A stretch of DNA of 32,489 nucleotides from Tannerellaceae bacterium (lineage in GTDB: Bacteria > Bacteroidota > Bacteroidia > Bacteroidales > Tannerellaceae), in NCBI GenBank assembly GCA_031288515.1, contig JAITRG010000077.1:1-32489 (forward strand), written 5' to 3'. Position numbers and translations under genes: made by a program. Under the pieces are notes generated by a model that was not told the origin of the DNA, ran no database searches, and saw only the letters and a program-made list of their open reading frames with translations. This document shows positions 24,032 through 32,427 of this stretch, piece after piece (positions within the stretch are counted from its first letter, which is position 1; each line of letters opens with the position of its first letter).

Positions 24032-25786
24032 TTATTCTGTCAGTATGGTTATTCCTTCCGGAGCCTTTATGACGCTTTCTATTTCGCCGTCCGCTTTTTT
24101 CTCATGGCGAATGGTTATTATACCCCGGGGCGTGGGGAATGTACCTTCTACCCATTGCAAATCGCCAAGATTCGGAACGATACGCACTTTGCTGCATCCG
24201 GGTTCTACCACCTGCACGCCGAGGACATATTCGCTCAGCCACGCCGTAGGCCCCGAAGCCCAGCCGTGGCAAAGGCTATGCCTGAAACCCTTGTAACAAT
24301 AATCGCCGTAATCTCCGTGAATATCTTTTTTCCCTTCGGGAATCAATTCGTCAATACGCCCGGCATTTGCCAGCCAGTCGATATTGAAGTCTTCCCAGAA
24401 AGTAGTGGCGCCCAAATCAAGCATGGCGCCCCAATAGCGGCGGATTACGTCGAGCGCCCCCCGGTAGTTTCCGGCGGCCGCCATGGCGCGCAGCATATAG
24501 TATCCGTAAAAGGTAGAGAAGCCGCTTGCGCCATTGACCGATAAGAATTTCTCGTCTGCCTCATCCGGTTCCATCATACCTGCCAGCGCCATTAATGCTG
24601 CCGCTTGTTTGGATCCCGGGGCATCCGGCTTTTTCCCCGAATTGAGGACGGCTTTGTATGCTTCCGACGATACTTTTACGGCACGGTCCGTGGCCTTGCT
24701 ACATTCTTTAGCCAATTCAAAGTCGCCAAGAATGGCGCATAGTTCTCCGCCTGCTTTGAAGGCCATGATCATCAAGGCCTGCAAGCCGGCGTTTATCGCT
24801 TCTTTATTTTCGCTCGAAGGCCAGTCGAGGAAACGGCTCCCGTCTAACTGTTCACGCCCGTCCTTGTCTGTCTTATCCATTAAGTAGCGAAGCAGGCCGG
24901 CGAGGTATTCTTTCTGTTTTTCCAGGTATTTTAAATCGCCCTGGTAGTAATACCAGTCACGGTGTATCAGTATCCACCAGAGGGAGTATGAGCTTATGCT
25001 GTTCATCCAGCCCGGGAGGGGCGTTATATCCCGTACCAAGTCGAGGCTTTTGGGTACGGATTCGTTTTTACCGAATACGGTATTCACCGTCATCACTTCG
25101 GGATGAAGGTCGCCCACCCATACGAGGCGGTCGCGTTTGATACCGTCCCACAGGTAATCCTGCATATTGAGGTGTACCGTGTATGCGCCCGTCTGCCAGA
25201 TACGGTTGAGCCGCTCGTCGTTGCAGCGGAACGAGCCTTTATAGGGAATATCGCGATAGGTATAAACGGCTCTTATCTCTTTCAGATACAGCTCTGTTTC
25301 TTTACTTACGAGGTCTATCCGCGCAAAGCGGAAACCGGAGTTACCTACCTCCATTACGCCAAGCCAGGGAAGGGTTATTTTAAAATCCCTCATGGCATGG
25401 TCGTTGGTGGCTCCTTTTTCGCCAATGTCGCTCATCGCTTCGCCGGCGGATTCTCCCAAACGGATTCTTACTTCTACCGGCGTTTGCGAATCAGACATCC
25501 CGGTAACGAGTTGGATGCCTCCTTGCAGTTCGCGTCCGAAGTCAAGCAGGATAGCAGCCGAGGCGTCGCCTGTATTTTTCATTACGCAGATGCGGCTATT
25601 GGACAAATCGGATTGCCCGTTTCCCGGCAAAAGCAGATTGTCTACATTTTTAATCAGCGTATCGTTCTGTTGCCATACAATCCGAACGGGAGAAAGATAC
25701 TCCCTCACCCGTTCATCCCGTTGCCGGGCAATGGCGGGAATAGAAAGGATTGCTAATATAATAACTGTTGCCTTTTTCATTTTCAC
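24032..25786 (-). CDS. Alpha-L-rhamnosidase-like hydrolase (GH78-like), exported
   Basis: 584 aa with signal peptide MKMKKATVIILAILSIPAIA (a second Met at residue 3 is equally possible). The N-terminal beta-domain reads ILLDFGRELQGGIQLVTG, as in rhamnosidase accessory domains. The barrel begins at YKGSFRCNDERLNRIWQTGAYTV and carries YLWDGIKRDRLVWVGDLHPE, the counterpart of the DCP.RE...W.GD segment but with Gly-Ile in place of Cys-Pro. It continues with CHGWASGPTAWLSEYVLGVQ and a C-terminal beta-strand region. It is shorter than typical GH78 proteins and belongs to a divergent subgroup, so its bond specificity is less sure. The operon context supports action on rhamnosides. Confidence 0.78.
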   Translation of the reverse strand: MKMKKATVIILAILSIPAIARQRDERVREYLSPVRIVWQQNDTLIKNVDNLLLPGNGQSDLSNSRICVMKNTGDASAAILLDFGRELQGGIQLVTGMSDSQTPVEVRIRLGESAGEAMSDIGEKGATNDHAMRDFKITLPWLGVMEVGNSGFRFARIDLVSKETELYLKEIRAVYTYRDIPYKGSFRCNDERLNRIWQTGAYTVHLNMQDYLWDGIKRDRLVWVGDLHPEVMTVNTVFGKNESVPKSLDLVRDITPLPGWMNSISSYSLWWILIHRDWYYYQGDLKYLEKQKEYLAGLLRYLMDKTDKDGREQLDGSRFLDWPSSENKEAINAGLQALMIMAFKAGGELCAILGDFELAKECSKATDRAVKVSSEAYKAVLNSGKKPDAPGSKQAAALMALAGMMEPDEADEKFLSVNGASGFSTFYGYYMLRAMAAAGNYRGALDVIRRYWGAMLDLGATTFWEDFNIDWLANAGRIDELIPEGKKDIHGDYGDYCYKGFRHSLCHGWASGPTAWLSEYVLGVQVVEPGCSKVRIVPNLGDLQWVEGTFPTPRGIITIRHEKKADGEIESVIKAPEGITILTE

Positions 25787-25816
25787 TTGCTTGCTTTTAC
25801 TGTCTGACTATGTTTA

Positions 25817-26614
25817 CTATTCTATCTTATCCAGGCCGAATGCCGGAACCAAGCCATCTAACTGTTCATCGGTCATTCCTTCGGGTTCGTAGCCTGCCAT
25901 GCGGGCGCTGAAGTAGATTTGCGCCGATTTGCCGAGCGTATCGATTGCATCGAAACATTCGATAATGTCTTCGCCTACGGCCAGGATACCGTGTTTCTCC
26001 CAGAATACCACGTCGTGCTTTTCGAGCTGTTTGATTGTGGCGTGCGCCAGTTCAACTGTTCCCGGTATTTCATAAGGAACGATTCCTATTCCTTTCGGTA
26101 CGATGATACGGCACTCCGGAATCATACTCCACAGCAGTCGGGTGATAACTTCCGACTGTATTAACGGTTTGCAATGCGTCATCCCTATCAGATCGGTAGG
26201 ATGTGTGTGCAATACCACTTTATTGTCGCGTCCTTTGGCGCGGAGGTAATTGTGCATCAGCAGGTGGGAAGGCAGTTCGGAAGTAGGCGCAATCGCTTCT
26301 TCGGCAATAATTTCGTATGAAAGGCCGTCGTCGGCAATCCGTATCAGGGAACCGTTGGCAAATGGCGCCTGCGCTACGTATCGCATCCGTTTACCGGTTC
26401 CGGTTACGTAAAAGATGTGCCCGGCGAGCGCTGTCATGGCTTCCGGCAAAGATACCGCAGGGGCGATGGCAGGCCGTTTCTTTTCTTCTTCACTCATCAG
26501 GGCGGTAACGTTCACCGATATGTTTCCTCCGTTACGCTCTGCCCAGCCTTTGGCCCAAAGATATCCGGCCACTTCGGCTATACGGGCTATTTCACGCATT
26601 AATACCTCATTCAT
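25817..26614 (-). CDS. rhaD: Rhamnulose-1-phosphate aldolase
   Basis: 265 aa, close to E. coli RhaD (274 aa). A class II zinc aldolase that splits L-rhamnulose-1-phosphate into dihydroxyacetone phosphate and L-lactaldehyde in the cytoplasm. The zinc ligands are seen in VVLHTHPTDLIGMTH (HTH near residue 137) and the third histidine in VVFWEKHGILAVGED (near 207). GYLWAKGWAERNGGNISVNVT at residues 18-38 is the phosphate-binding loop of the class II aldolase/adducin fold. It follows rhaT by 89 nt, the largest gap in the operon, and precedes the hydrolase genes by 30 nt. The start ATG is the family start. Confidence 0.94.
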   Translation of the reverse strand: MNEVLMREIARIAEVAGYLWAKGWAERNGGNISVNVTALMSEEEKKRPAIAPAVSLPEAMTALAGHIFYVTGTGKRMRYVAQAPFANGSLIRIADDGLSYEIIAEEAIAPTSELPSHLLMHNYLRAKGRDNKVVLHTHPTDLIGMTHCKPLIQSEVITRLLWSMIPECRIIVPKGIGIVPYEIPGTVELAHATIKQLEKHDVVFWEKHGILAVGEDIIECFDAIDTLGKSAQIYFSARMAGYEPEGMTDEQLDGLVPAFGLDKIE

Positions 26615-26703
26615 TCTTTTGATTCTTTTATTTATTTTATTTTCTATGATTATTATTCTATTACTTTAATTACCGATTATTTTACGTAGCTGCTCCGGCT
26701 ATT

Positions 26704-27723
26704 TTAAACAAGATTCGGGAAGAAAAGGGAGAATATCAACAGCCCCATGCCGGCGACGAGGACATAGATTGTCGTCATGCCTGTTCCTTTCCACTCTTTG
26801 AGGATAATGCCCCATACGTTGCTTAATATAACATTGAGCGACATCAGGATACTCCACGAAAAGGCCAGCATCACGGGCGAACCGGCGAAATAGCTCTTTC
26901 CCATTCCCAGACCGAAAAACTGGGAGTACCACAACACGCCGGCTAAGGCGCAAAATAACACATTATTGAGCAATGCTCCGCCTGATACGGCGAAATAATC
27001 TTTCCCGCTTTTGTTTTTAATGTTCTGGAAGATGCAGTAAACCGCATTGGTAAAGAAGCCTCCCAGCGTTACCATCAGGGTGGCGGGCAACGTTTTGAAC
27101 AACTCGTTGCTTCCGTCTGCCACAAGCGGCTCGCCGGCTTCAAGTCCCAGAGCGAAACAGGCGCTCATAACGCCTGCCAGCAAAGCGACCGACAATCCTT
27201 TTGTCAAGGCGAAATCTTTTACGGCCGCTTTCTTTTCTTCTTCCGTCATATTCTTTGCCCGCAGGCTTCCGGCATAGCCTATCACGGCAATACCTCCGAG
27301 GGTTATGCAGACGCCGATGAGGAGTATCAATCCATTGCCTTGAAACAAATCCGTACCTTTCATCAGCGCGGGAATGACCGTGCCGAATGCAGAGCAGGTT
27401 CCCAGGGCGATAGACTGCCCCAGGGCTATTCCCAGGTAGCGCATGCTCAGCCCGAAGGTGAGCCCCCCTATCCCCCACAGTACGCCAAAGCCCATTGCCT
27501 TGAGTGCGGCGGATGGGTCGGCAGAGAGAATCTGCGCCAGGCTGCTTCCTTCGGGTACAGCCAGCAGCGCGCCCAAAAGAGGAAAGACGAGCCAGGCAAA
27601 GATTCCCTGTACAAGCCAGAAACATTCCCAGCTCCATCCTTTCACTTTATTAACAGGTACGTATGAACTGCTTTGTCCGAAACTCCCTATCGCAATAATT
27701 ACTAAACCGATAATCGTGTTCAT
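26704..27723 (-). CDS. rhaT: L-rhamnose/proton symporter RhaT
   Basis: 339 aa with about ten membrane helices, matching E. coli RhaT (344 aa) in length. Diagnostic stretches are PVNKVKGWSWECFWLVQGIFAWLVFP, GFGVLWGIGGLTFGLSMRYLGIALGQSIALG, LLNNVLFCALAGVLWYSQFFGLGMG and ILSNVWGIILKEWKG. E. coli RhaT has the same KVKKWSWE, MWGIG, TMRYLGM, LWYLQFF and LKEW landmarks. It imports L-rhamnose with a proton across the inner membrane. It lies between rhaI (18 nt) and rhaD (89 nt). Confidence 0.95.
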   Translation of the reverse strand: MNTIIGLVIIAIGSFGQSSSYVPVNKVKGWSWECFWLVQGIFAWLVFPLLGALLAVPEGSSLAQILSADPSAALKAMGFGVLWGIGGLTFGLSMRYLGIALGQSIALGTCSAFGTVIPALMKGTDLFQGNGLILLIGVCITLGGIAVIGYAGSLRAKNMTEEEKKAAVKDFALTKGLSVALLAGVMSACFALGLEAGEPLVADGSNELFKTLPATLMVTLGGFFTNAVYCIFQNIKNKSGKDYFAVSGGALLNNVLFCALAGVLWYSQFFGLGMGKSYFAGSPVMLAFSWSILMSLNVILSNVWGIILKEWKGTGMTTIYVLVAGMGLLIFSLFFPNLV

Positions 27724-27741
27724 AAAAAAAACGCTGTTTTT

Positions 27742-29001
27742 TTAGATTCTCTTACTCGTTACTTCTTTTTCGTACTTCTGGATGGCGGAAATGCACTCTT
27801 CGTCCGGAGGGACGTCGTTGCTCATGCAATACATATCCCATACGGCGTTCCAGGGGAGGGTTTTGGCTGCTTCCTGCAGGGCGAGGCGTTCAAAGTATTT
27901 TCCTTCTGCTTCGTATTGCTGCAAAAGGCGGGAGGGTTCAAGCATGGCGGCGAGGATGGCTTTTTGCGTAGCCCGGCAACCGATTACGTAGGCTCCGATA
28001 CGATTGATCGTAGCGTCGAAATAATCGAGGCCGATATGTACGCGATCCAAGGCGTCGCAGCGGATTATTTCGCGGGCTAAATCCAGCAGGTCGTCATTCA
28101 GTATCACTACATGGTCGCTATCCCAGCGTACCGGACGGCTTACGTGGAGCATAATTTCGGGCGTGAAAAGAAGCAGTGACGAAATCTTGTCGGCAACGCT
28201 CTCCGTCAGATGGAAGTGGCCGGTATCAAGGGTTACGATTTTCCCCTTTTTCGCCCCGTATCCCAGGTAGAAGTCGTACGAGCCTACGGTATAGCTTTCC
28301 AGGCCGATGCCGAAGAGTTTTGCTTCGATACAGTCTTTCATATGGCTGTATTCGGCGGCGAATATCTCGTCGAGCGACTGTTCGAGGATACGGCGGTATT
28401 TCAGGCGGTTGGCCGGCACTTCCTTGCTTCCGTCATGAATCCAGAGGTTCATCATGCAGGGGTCTCCCTGGGCAACGCCTATTTCTTCGCTTATGCGGCG
28501 GCAGCGTTTGGTGTGTTCGATCCAGAAGTTGCGGATGGCGTCGTCGGGGTTCGACAAGGTGAGGTTGCCGCTCTTGGGGTGCGAGAAGGAGGTGGAGTTG
28601 AAATCGAGCTTCATACCGTTTTCCCTCGCCCATTGTATCCAGGAGGCGAAGTGGGCCGGCTCTACTTCGTTGCGGTCTACTTTTTTACCGCCGAAGTCGC
28701 CGTATATTTCGTGCAGGTTCAGGCGATGGCGGCCGGCTATGTATGAAGCGGCCGTTTTGACGTCAGCGCGCAGTTCGTCGATGGTGCGGGCACGTCCGGG
28801 ATAATTGCCGGTCACCTGAATACCGCCGGTCAGTTCTCCTCCCTGACTCTCAAAGCCGCTTACGTCGTCGGCCTGCCAGCAATGGAGGGATAGAGATACT
28901 TTTTTCATTTCTTCAAGTTTCTGGTATACGTCTATGCCATAAACTTGGTAACGTTCGGTTGCCAGTACAAATGCAGCCCGGATGGATTGTTCTTTTTGCA
29001 T
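27742..29001 (-). CDS. rhaI: L-rhamnose isomerase
   Basis: 419 aa, usual length for RhaA/RhaI. It converts L-rhamnose to L-rhamnulose in the cytoplasm using divalent metal ions in a TIM barrel. Recognisable segments are LSLHCWQADDVSGFE near residue 37, HRLNLHEIYGDFGGKKVDRNEV near 96, LDFNSTSFSHPKSGNLTLSNPD near 133, VTLDTGHFHLTESVADKI (D and H metal ligands, near 265), LHVSRPVRWDSDHVVILND near 294 and IHIGLDYFDATINRIGAYVIG-type sequence near 322. It is the second gene of the operon, 40 nt after rhaK. The name rhaI follows Bacteroides usage; rhaA is the E. coli name. Confidence 0.96.
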   Translation of the reverse strand: MQKEQSIRAAFVLATERYQVYGIDVYQKLEEMKKVSLSLHCWQADDVSGFESQGGELTGGIQVTGNYPGRARTIDELRADVKTAASYIAGRHRLNLHEIYGDFGGKKVDRNEVEPAHFASWIQWARENGMKLDFNSTSFSHPKSGNLTLSNPDDAIRNFWIEHTKRCRRISEEIGVAQGDPCMMNLWIHDGSKEVPANRLKYRRILEQSLDEIFAAEYSHMKDCIEAKLFGIGLESYTVGSYDFYLGYGAKKGKIVTLDTGHFHLTESVADKISSLLLFTPEIMLHVSRPVRWDSDHVVILNDDLLDLAREIIRCDALDRVHIGLDYFDATINRIGAYVIGCRATQKAILAAMLEPSRLLQQYEAEGKYFERLALQEAAKTLPWNAVWDMYCMSNDVPPDEECISAIQKYEKEVTSKRI

Positions 29002-29041
29002 ATTATTCTATTTTATAAATTCATTAACTGTTTACTTGTTT

Positions 29042-30469
29042 TTACTGCTCCCCGGGCAGGAATACTTCGGGCGGGAAGGCGGCGGCTATGAGGCGGCGCA
29101 TTTCCCAACGGTCTTTTAAGAGACCGGCGGCTTTGGCCTGAATCATGATATTGCCTATGGCTGTGGCTTCGGCCGGGCCGGCTATGACGGGTATTCCTGC
29201 GGCATTGGCCGTAAAGCGGTTCAAGAGGTTATTGCGGGAGCCTCCTCCTATTACGTGCAGCTTTTCAATGGGAAAAGGGGCAATTTTTTTCAGGGTGGCA
29301 AGCGTTTCGCCGTAACGGTTTGAGAGGCTGGCAAAGATGCAGCGGACAAACTCGGCGTGCGTCGAGGGCGCCGGCTGGCCGGTATGCCTGCAATAAGCGG
29401 CGATGGCGGCGGTCATACGTTCCGGATTGGCAAAGGAGGGGTCGTCGGGGTTCACTGTAGAGGGGAAGGCGGCGGCTTCTGCGGCCATCGCTACGATTTG
29501 CGGGTAGGCGTAGGTTTGGCCGCTTCGCTCCCACTCTTTCCGGCACTGCTCGAGGAGCCACATGCCGGTGATATTTTTCAGGAAGCGGGTAGTGCCTTCT
29601 ATCCCTCCTTCGTTGGTGAAATTATTCCGGTAGGATTCGCCGGTGATGATGGGCTGTTCTACTTCTATGCCCATCAGACTCCACGTGCCGCTGCTCAGGT
29701 AGGCAAAGTTTGCGTCGGCGGCGGGTACGGCGGCAACGGCCGAGGCTGTATCATGTCCGGCAACGGCTATGACGGGGATTTTCCCGGCGCCCGTTTCCTT
29801 CGCCACAGAATCGGTAAGCAGGCCTGCGAATGTGCCGGGCATAACCGGACGGCGCAGTATGCCGGGCGAAACGCCTGCCGCTTCGAGCAGCCCGGGTTCA
29901 AACTCTTTGGTGGCCGGGTTCAGTATCTGCGAGGTAGAGGCGATTGTATATTCGCACACTTTATTGCCCGTAAGCATGTAGGAGAGCAGGTCGGGGATGA
30001 AAAGGATTTCCGCGGCTGCTTCGAGTGGGGCGAAACGGCGCTGCCTGGCCCTGTAAAGCTGGAAGAGGCTGTTGAAGTTCATTATCTGTATGCCCGTGAG
30101 CCGGTAGACTTCTTCGCGGGGGATGATGCGGAAGAAATCGTCGGGGGCGCCTTCGGTGTAAGGGTCGCGATAAGCGCGGGGCATGCCCGTGAGCGAGCCG
30201 TCGGCTCCTACAAAACCGTAGTCTACGCCCCAGGTATCGATACCCATCGAATCAATCGCCACGCCTTGCCGCGCGCAGAGGGAGAGGCTTGTTTTGATGG
30301 ATTCACAGAGGCTGAAGACGTCCCAATAGTATCTTCCGTGCAATTCTATAATGTTATTGGGGAAGCGGTGCGCTTCCTGCATTTCGAGCTTGCCGCTCTC
30401 TACCGAGGCGATGACGGCACGTCCGCTCGTGGCCCCGATATCAATGGCTAAAAAGGTATGTTTCTTCAT
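29042..30469 (-). CDS. rhaK: Rhamnulokinase
   Basis: 475 aa FGGY-family sugar kinase (E. coli RhaB 489 aa). It phosphorylates L-rhamnulose to L-rhamnulose-1-phosphate with ATP. The N-terminal phosphate-binding motif FLAIDIGATSGRAVIASV is at residues 6-23. Others are SMGIDTWGVDYGFVG near 76, the catalytic-base region AVAGHDTASAVAAVPA near 237, LSSGTWSLMGIE near 260 and the C-terminal adenosine motif HVIGGGSRNNLLNRFTANAAGIPVIAGPAEATAIGNIM near 405. It is the promoter-proximal gene of the operon and faces the AraC-type regulator gene across 95 nt. The ATG at 30469 is the family start. Confidence 0.95.
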   Translation of the reverse strand: MKKHTFLAIDIGATSGRAVIASVESGKLEMQEAHRFPNNIIELHGRYYWDVFSLCESIKTSLSLCARQGVAIDSMGIDTWGVDYGFVGADGSLTGMPRAYRDPYTEGAPDDFFRIIPREEVYRLTGIQIMNFNSLFQLYRARQRRFAPLEAAAEILFIPDLLSYMLTGNKVCEYTIASTSQILNPATKEFEPGLLEAAGVSPGILRRPVMPGTFAGLLTDSVAKETGAGKIPVIAVAGHDTASAVAAVPAADANFAYLSSGTWSLMGIEVEQPIITGESYRNNFTNEGGIEGTTRFLKNITGMWLLEQCRKEWERSGQTYAYPQIVAMAAEAAAFPSTVNPDDPSFANPERMTAAIAAYCRHTGQPAPSTHAEFVRCIFASLSNRYGETLATLKKIAPFPIEKLHVIGGGSRNNLLNRFTANAAGIPVIAGPAEATAIGNIMIQAKAAGLLKDRWEMRRLIAAAFPPEVFLPGEQ

Positions 30470-30564
30470 GGTAAATTAACAATTACATCAGTAAACGATG
30501 CAAAAGTAAGCGTTCGTTTGCTATCTTTGCTTACTAAAATGACAATAATCTTTTCAATTCTGAC
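30470..30564. promoter_or_regulatory. Divergent control region of the rhamnose operon and its regulator
   Basis: In 95 nt there are two back-to-back TAnnTTTG boxes: TACTTTTG on the minus strand (30501-30508) toward rhaK and TATCTTTG on the plus strand (30522-30529) toward the regulator. A perfect inverted repeat, AGTAAGC at 30505-30511 and GCTTACT at 30529-30535 with 17 nt between, overlaps both boxes. It is the best candidate for the AraC-type protein's site. Clear -33 TTTG elements are missing, in keeping with promoters that need an activator. Confidence 0.6.
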
Positions 30565-31452
30565 ATGAATAAAGAGCACGACCAGCTTCGCTACCTTTCC
30601 ATCGGCCCGGCCGATGAGGATTGGGGGATTGTGGTGACTACGGTGGGGTATCAGTTTGTTTCCCCGCAAGGCAAGTATCCGCTTTCCAGGCATCCCGATA
30701 CGTATGAATTCAAGCCACAGAACGGGCGTATCCTTAATGAGTATCAACTGGTGTACATTACCAAGGGGAGCGGGCGCTTCTCTTCGCAGTCGTGCCGCGC
30801 GGAGCAAAAGATAGCGGCGGGCACGATGATACTGCTTTTCCCCGGCGAATGGCACAGCTATTATCCCGACAGCGAGACCGGTTGGAACGAATACTGGGTG
30901 GGCTTCCACGGGATACATATAGACCGGCGCATAGAGAAGCAGTTTTTTACCGCGGGCGAGCCTTTGCACCACATCGGGCTTAGCGCTACCATTATCGGGC
31001 TGTACGAAGATATACTGAAGTTTGCTTCGGAAGAGAAGGCGGGCTACCAGCAGATGATTTCCAGCATTGTGCTGCATATCCTGGGCGCGGTTTATTATAA
31101 GAAGAAGAATACTTCGTTTACCAATACGTATATGGTAGACAAGATAAACGAGGCGCGCGTCCTGATGAAGAAGCAGGCGGAAAACCCGGCCAGCCCGGAA
31201 GAGATAGCTTCCGGGCTGGGATTAGGGTATTCGTGGTTTCGGAGGATGTTCAAGGAATATACAGGCGTTTCGCCCGCCCAATATCAACTGCAGCAAAAAC
31301 TACTGCGCGCCAAGGAATTGCTTACCACCACCTCGATGAACATTTCCGAGATAGCCTGGCGCCTTAAATTCGAGAATGCCAGCCAGTTTTCCACCTTCTT
31401 CAAGAAGAAGGAAGGCGTTACCCCCTCCGAGTTCCGCGAAAGAGCGCATTGA
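30565..31452 (+). CDS. rhaR: AraC-family regulator of rhamnose utilisation
   Basis: 295 aa. The N-terminal 150 residues form a cupin-like sensor (LVYITKGSGRFSSQSCRAEQKIAAGTMILLFPGEWHSYYPDSETGWNEYWVGFHG, near residues 56-110). The C-terminal 100 residues carry two helix-turn-helix motifs: SPEEIASGLGLGYSWFRRMFKEYTGVSPAQYQLQQKLLRAKELL and then MNISEIAWRLKFENASQFSTFFKKKEGVTPSEFRE, the AraC signature. It reads away from rhaK. In Bacteroides a protein of this type next to the rhamnose genes activates them, so the same role is likely here. It converges with gene B, only 6 nt apart. Confidence 0.88.
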   Translation: MNKEHDQLRYLSIGPADEDWGIVVTTVGYQFVSPQGKYPLSRHPDTYEFKPQNGRILNEYQLVYITKGSGRFSSQSCRAEQKIAAGTMILLFPGEWHSYYPDSETGWNEYWVGFHGIHIDRRIEKQFFTAGEPLHHIGLSATIIGLYEDILKFASEEKAGYQQMISSIVLHILGAVYYKKKNTSFTNTYMVDKINEARVLMKKQAENPASPEEIASGLGLGYSWFRRMFKEYTGVSPAQYQLQQKLLRAKELLTTTSMNISEIAWRLKFENASQFSTFFKKKEGVTPSEFRERAH

Positions 31453-31458
31453 CGGGGG

Positions 31459-32112
31459 TTATCCTACCACCATGCCGATGGAGGGCGCCCAGGGGCCTTC
31501 CTGCAGGCGCGGGTTTATCCATGCTGCTGAGATGGTTACGCGGCGCGTTTCATCCTTCGCATCAAAAAAGATGGTGTGATGAAGGCGGGTGGATATTTCG
31601 ACATGCCAGTCTGCTTCCTCTTCGAACTTCCAGCGCAGCTTAAAGCCGTGATAGGGCTTAAGCTGTACGCCATGGGCGGGCTGTCCCTGCTCGCTGCGGG
31701 TAACGTATACCGTTATCTCGTCGTGCTGCTGCGAAAAGCGGAGCAGCGGGGCTTCCGTGGGTACGGGCAGCGGCTTGTGCGCAGGCTGCGTGCGCGGGCG
31801 GAGATGCATGTCTGCCAGGTTTTCGTCCGTCACCTCTTCATTGCCTTCAAGGGCGTCAATGAAGAGCGAGAGGAAATGTTTCAACTCTCCGAATGTCAGT
31901 TTTTTCTCCACAGAGGTAAGATGATTGCGCGTGGAAGGCGTATTGTTGGCTATGTATGCATTGGTAGCTAAGCGTGTATGCATTTCCAGCTTTTTTACGC
32001 GTTCTGCGTCTAACTTCCAGTTAATCTGATGGTCATTAACCTGTGTGTAAAAATCGTTGGCAAAAGCAATGAACTCTTTGTCCGATTGCTTTAAGGTACT
32101 TCTCCTGTTCAT
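31459..32112 (-). CDS. Unrecognised 217-aa protein (gene B), paralogue of gene A
   Basis: 217 aa from ATG 32112 (MNRRSTLKQS). It aligns with gene A end to end without a gap. The helical N-terminal half shares FYTQ, TRNHLTSVEKK and LKHFLSLFIDALEG with A's equivalents. The linker PLPVPTEAPL is identical, and the C-terminal half shares VYVTRSEQGQP, GVQLKPYHGFKLRWKFEEE, EISTRLHHT and AAWINPRLQEGPW. The C-terminal half is the more conserved, the N-terminal half more variable. No signal peptide, membrane helix or catalytic motif is seen. A 21-bp tandem array lies about 125 nt upstream, as at gene A. Its stop is 6 nt from the rhaR stop, with no terminator between. Confidence 0.82.
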   Translation of the reverse strand: MNRRSTLKQSDKEFIAFANDFYTQVNDHQINWKLDAERVKKLEMHTRLATNAYIANNTPSTRNHLTSVEKKLTFGELKHFLSLFIDALEGNEEVTDENLADMHLRPRTQPAHKPLPVPTEAPLLRFSQQHDEITVYVTRSEQGQPAHGVQLKPYHGFKLRWKFEEEADWHVEISTRLHHTIFFDAKDETRRVTISAAWINPRLQEGPWAPSIGMVVG

Positions 32113-32166
32113 GATTAATTTAATTTAAGCGTTTAATATAATGATCCTTTTTCTTATAAAGCGTAT

Positions 32167-32174
32167 CAAAGATA
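32167..32174 (-). promoter_or_regulatory. Probable -7 box of gene B (TATCTTTG)
   Basis: TATCTTTG on the minus strand about 55 nt before the gene B ATG is the same octamer at nearly the same distance as upstream of gene A. No convincing -33 element is seen. Confidence 0.55.
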
Positions 32175-32238
32175 GCAGAATTATTGATAACATCTATATT
32201 ATTTCAATTTTTTTTTGCATGGGATTGAAAAAAATCCG

Positions 32239-32427
32239 CGCAGAAACGGGTGATTTCCACGCAGAAACGAGCCTTTTCTACACGGAAACGAGCGATTTCC
32301 ACACAGAAACGGGCTTTTTCCACACGGAAACGGGCTTTTTCCACGCGGAAACGGGCGATTTCCACGCGGAAACGGGCGGCTTCCACGCGGAAACGGGCGG
32401 CTTCCACGCGGAAACGGGCGATTTCCG
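32239..32427. repeat. 21-bp tandem repeat array, 9 units (array B)
   Basis: Nine units of exactly 21 bp start at 32239, 32260, 32281, 32302, 32323, 32344, 32365, 32386 and 32407. The consensus begins CGCGGAAACGGGCGATTTCC. Units far from gene B (6-9) are nearly identical, and those near it (1-4) carry A for G and C/T changes. Most units have GGAAA facing TTTCC across 7 nt, giving each a small dyad. The sequence is unrelated to array A, but the period, orientation and position upstream of a paralogous gene are the same. A tenth, degraded unit may follow at 32428. Confidence 0.95.

Noticed and set aside
29357-30451. 364-aa plus-strand ORF opposite rhaK
   Set aside because: Antisense shadow of a clear FGGY kinase; Gly/Arg-rich translation without motifs.
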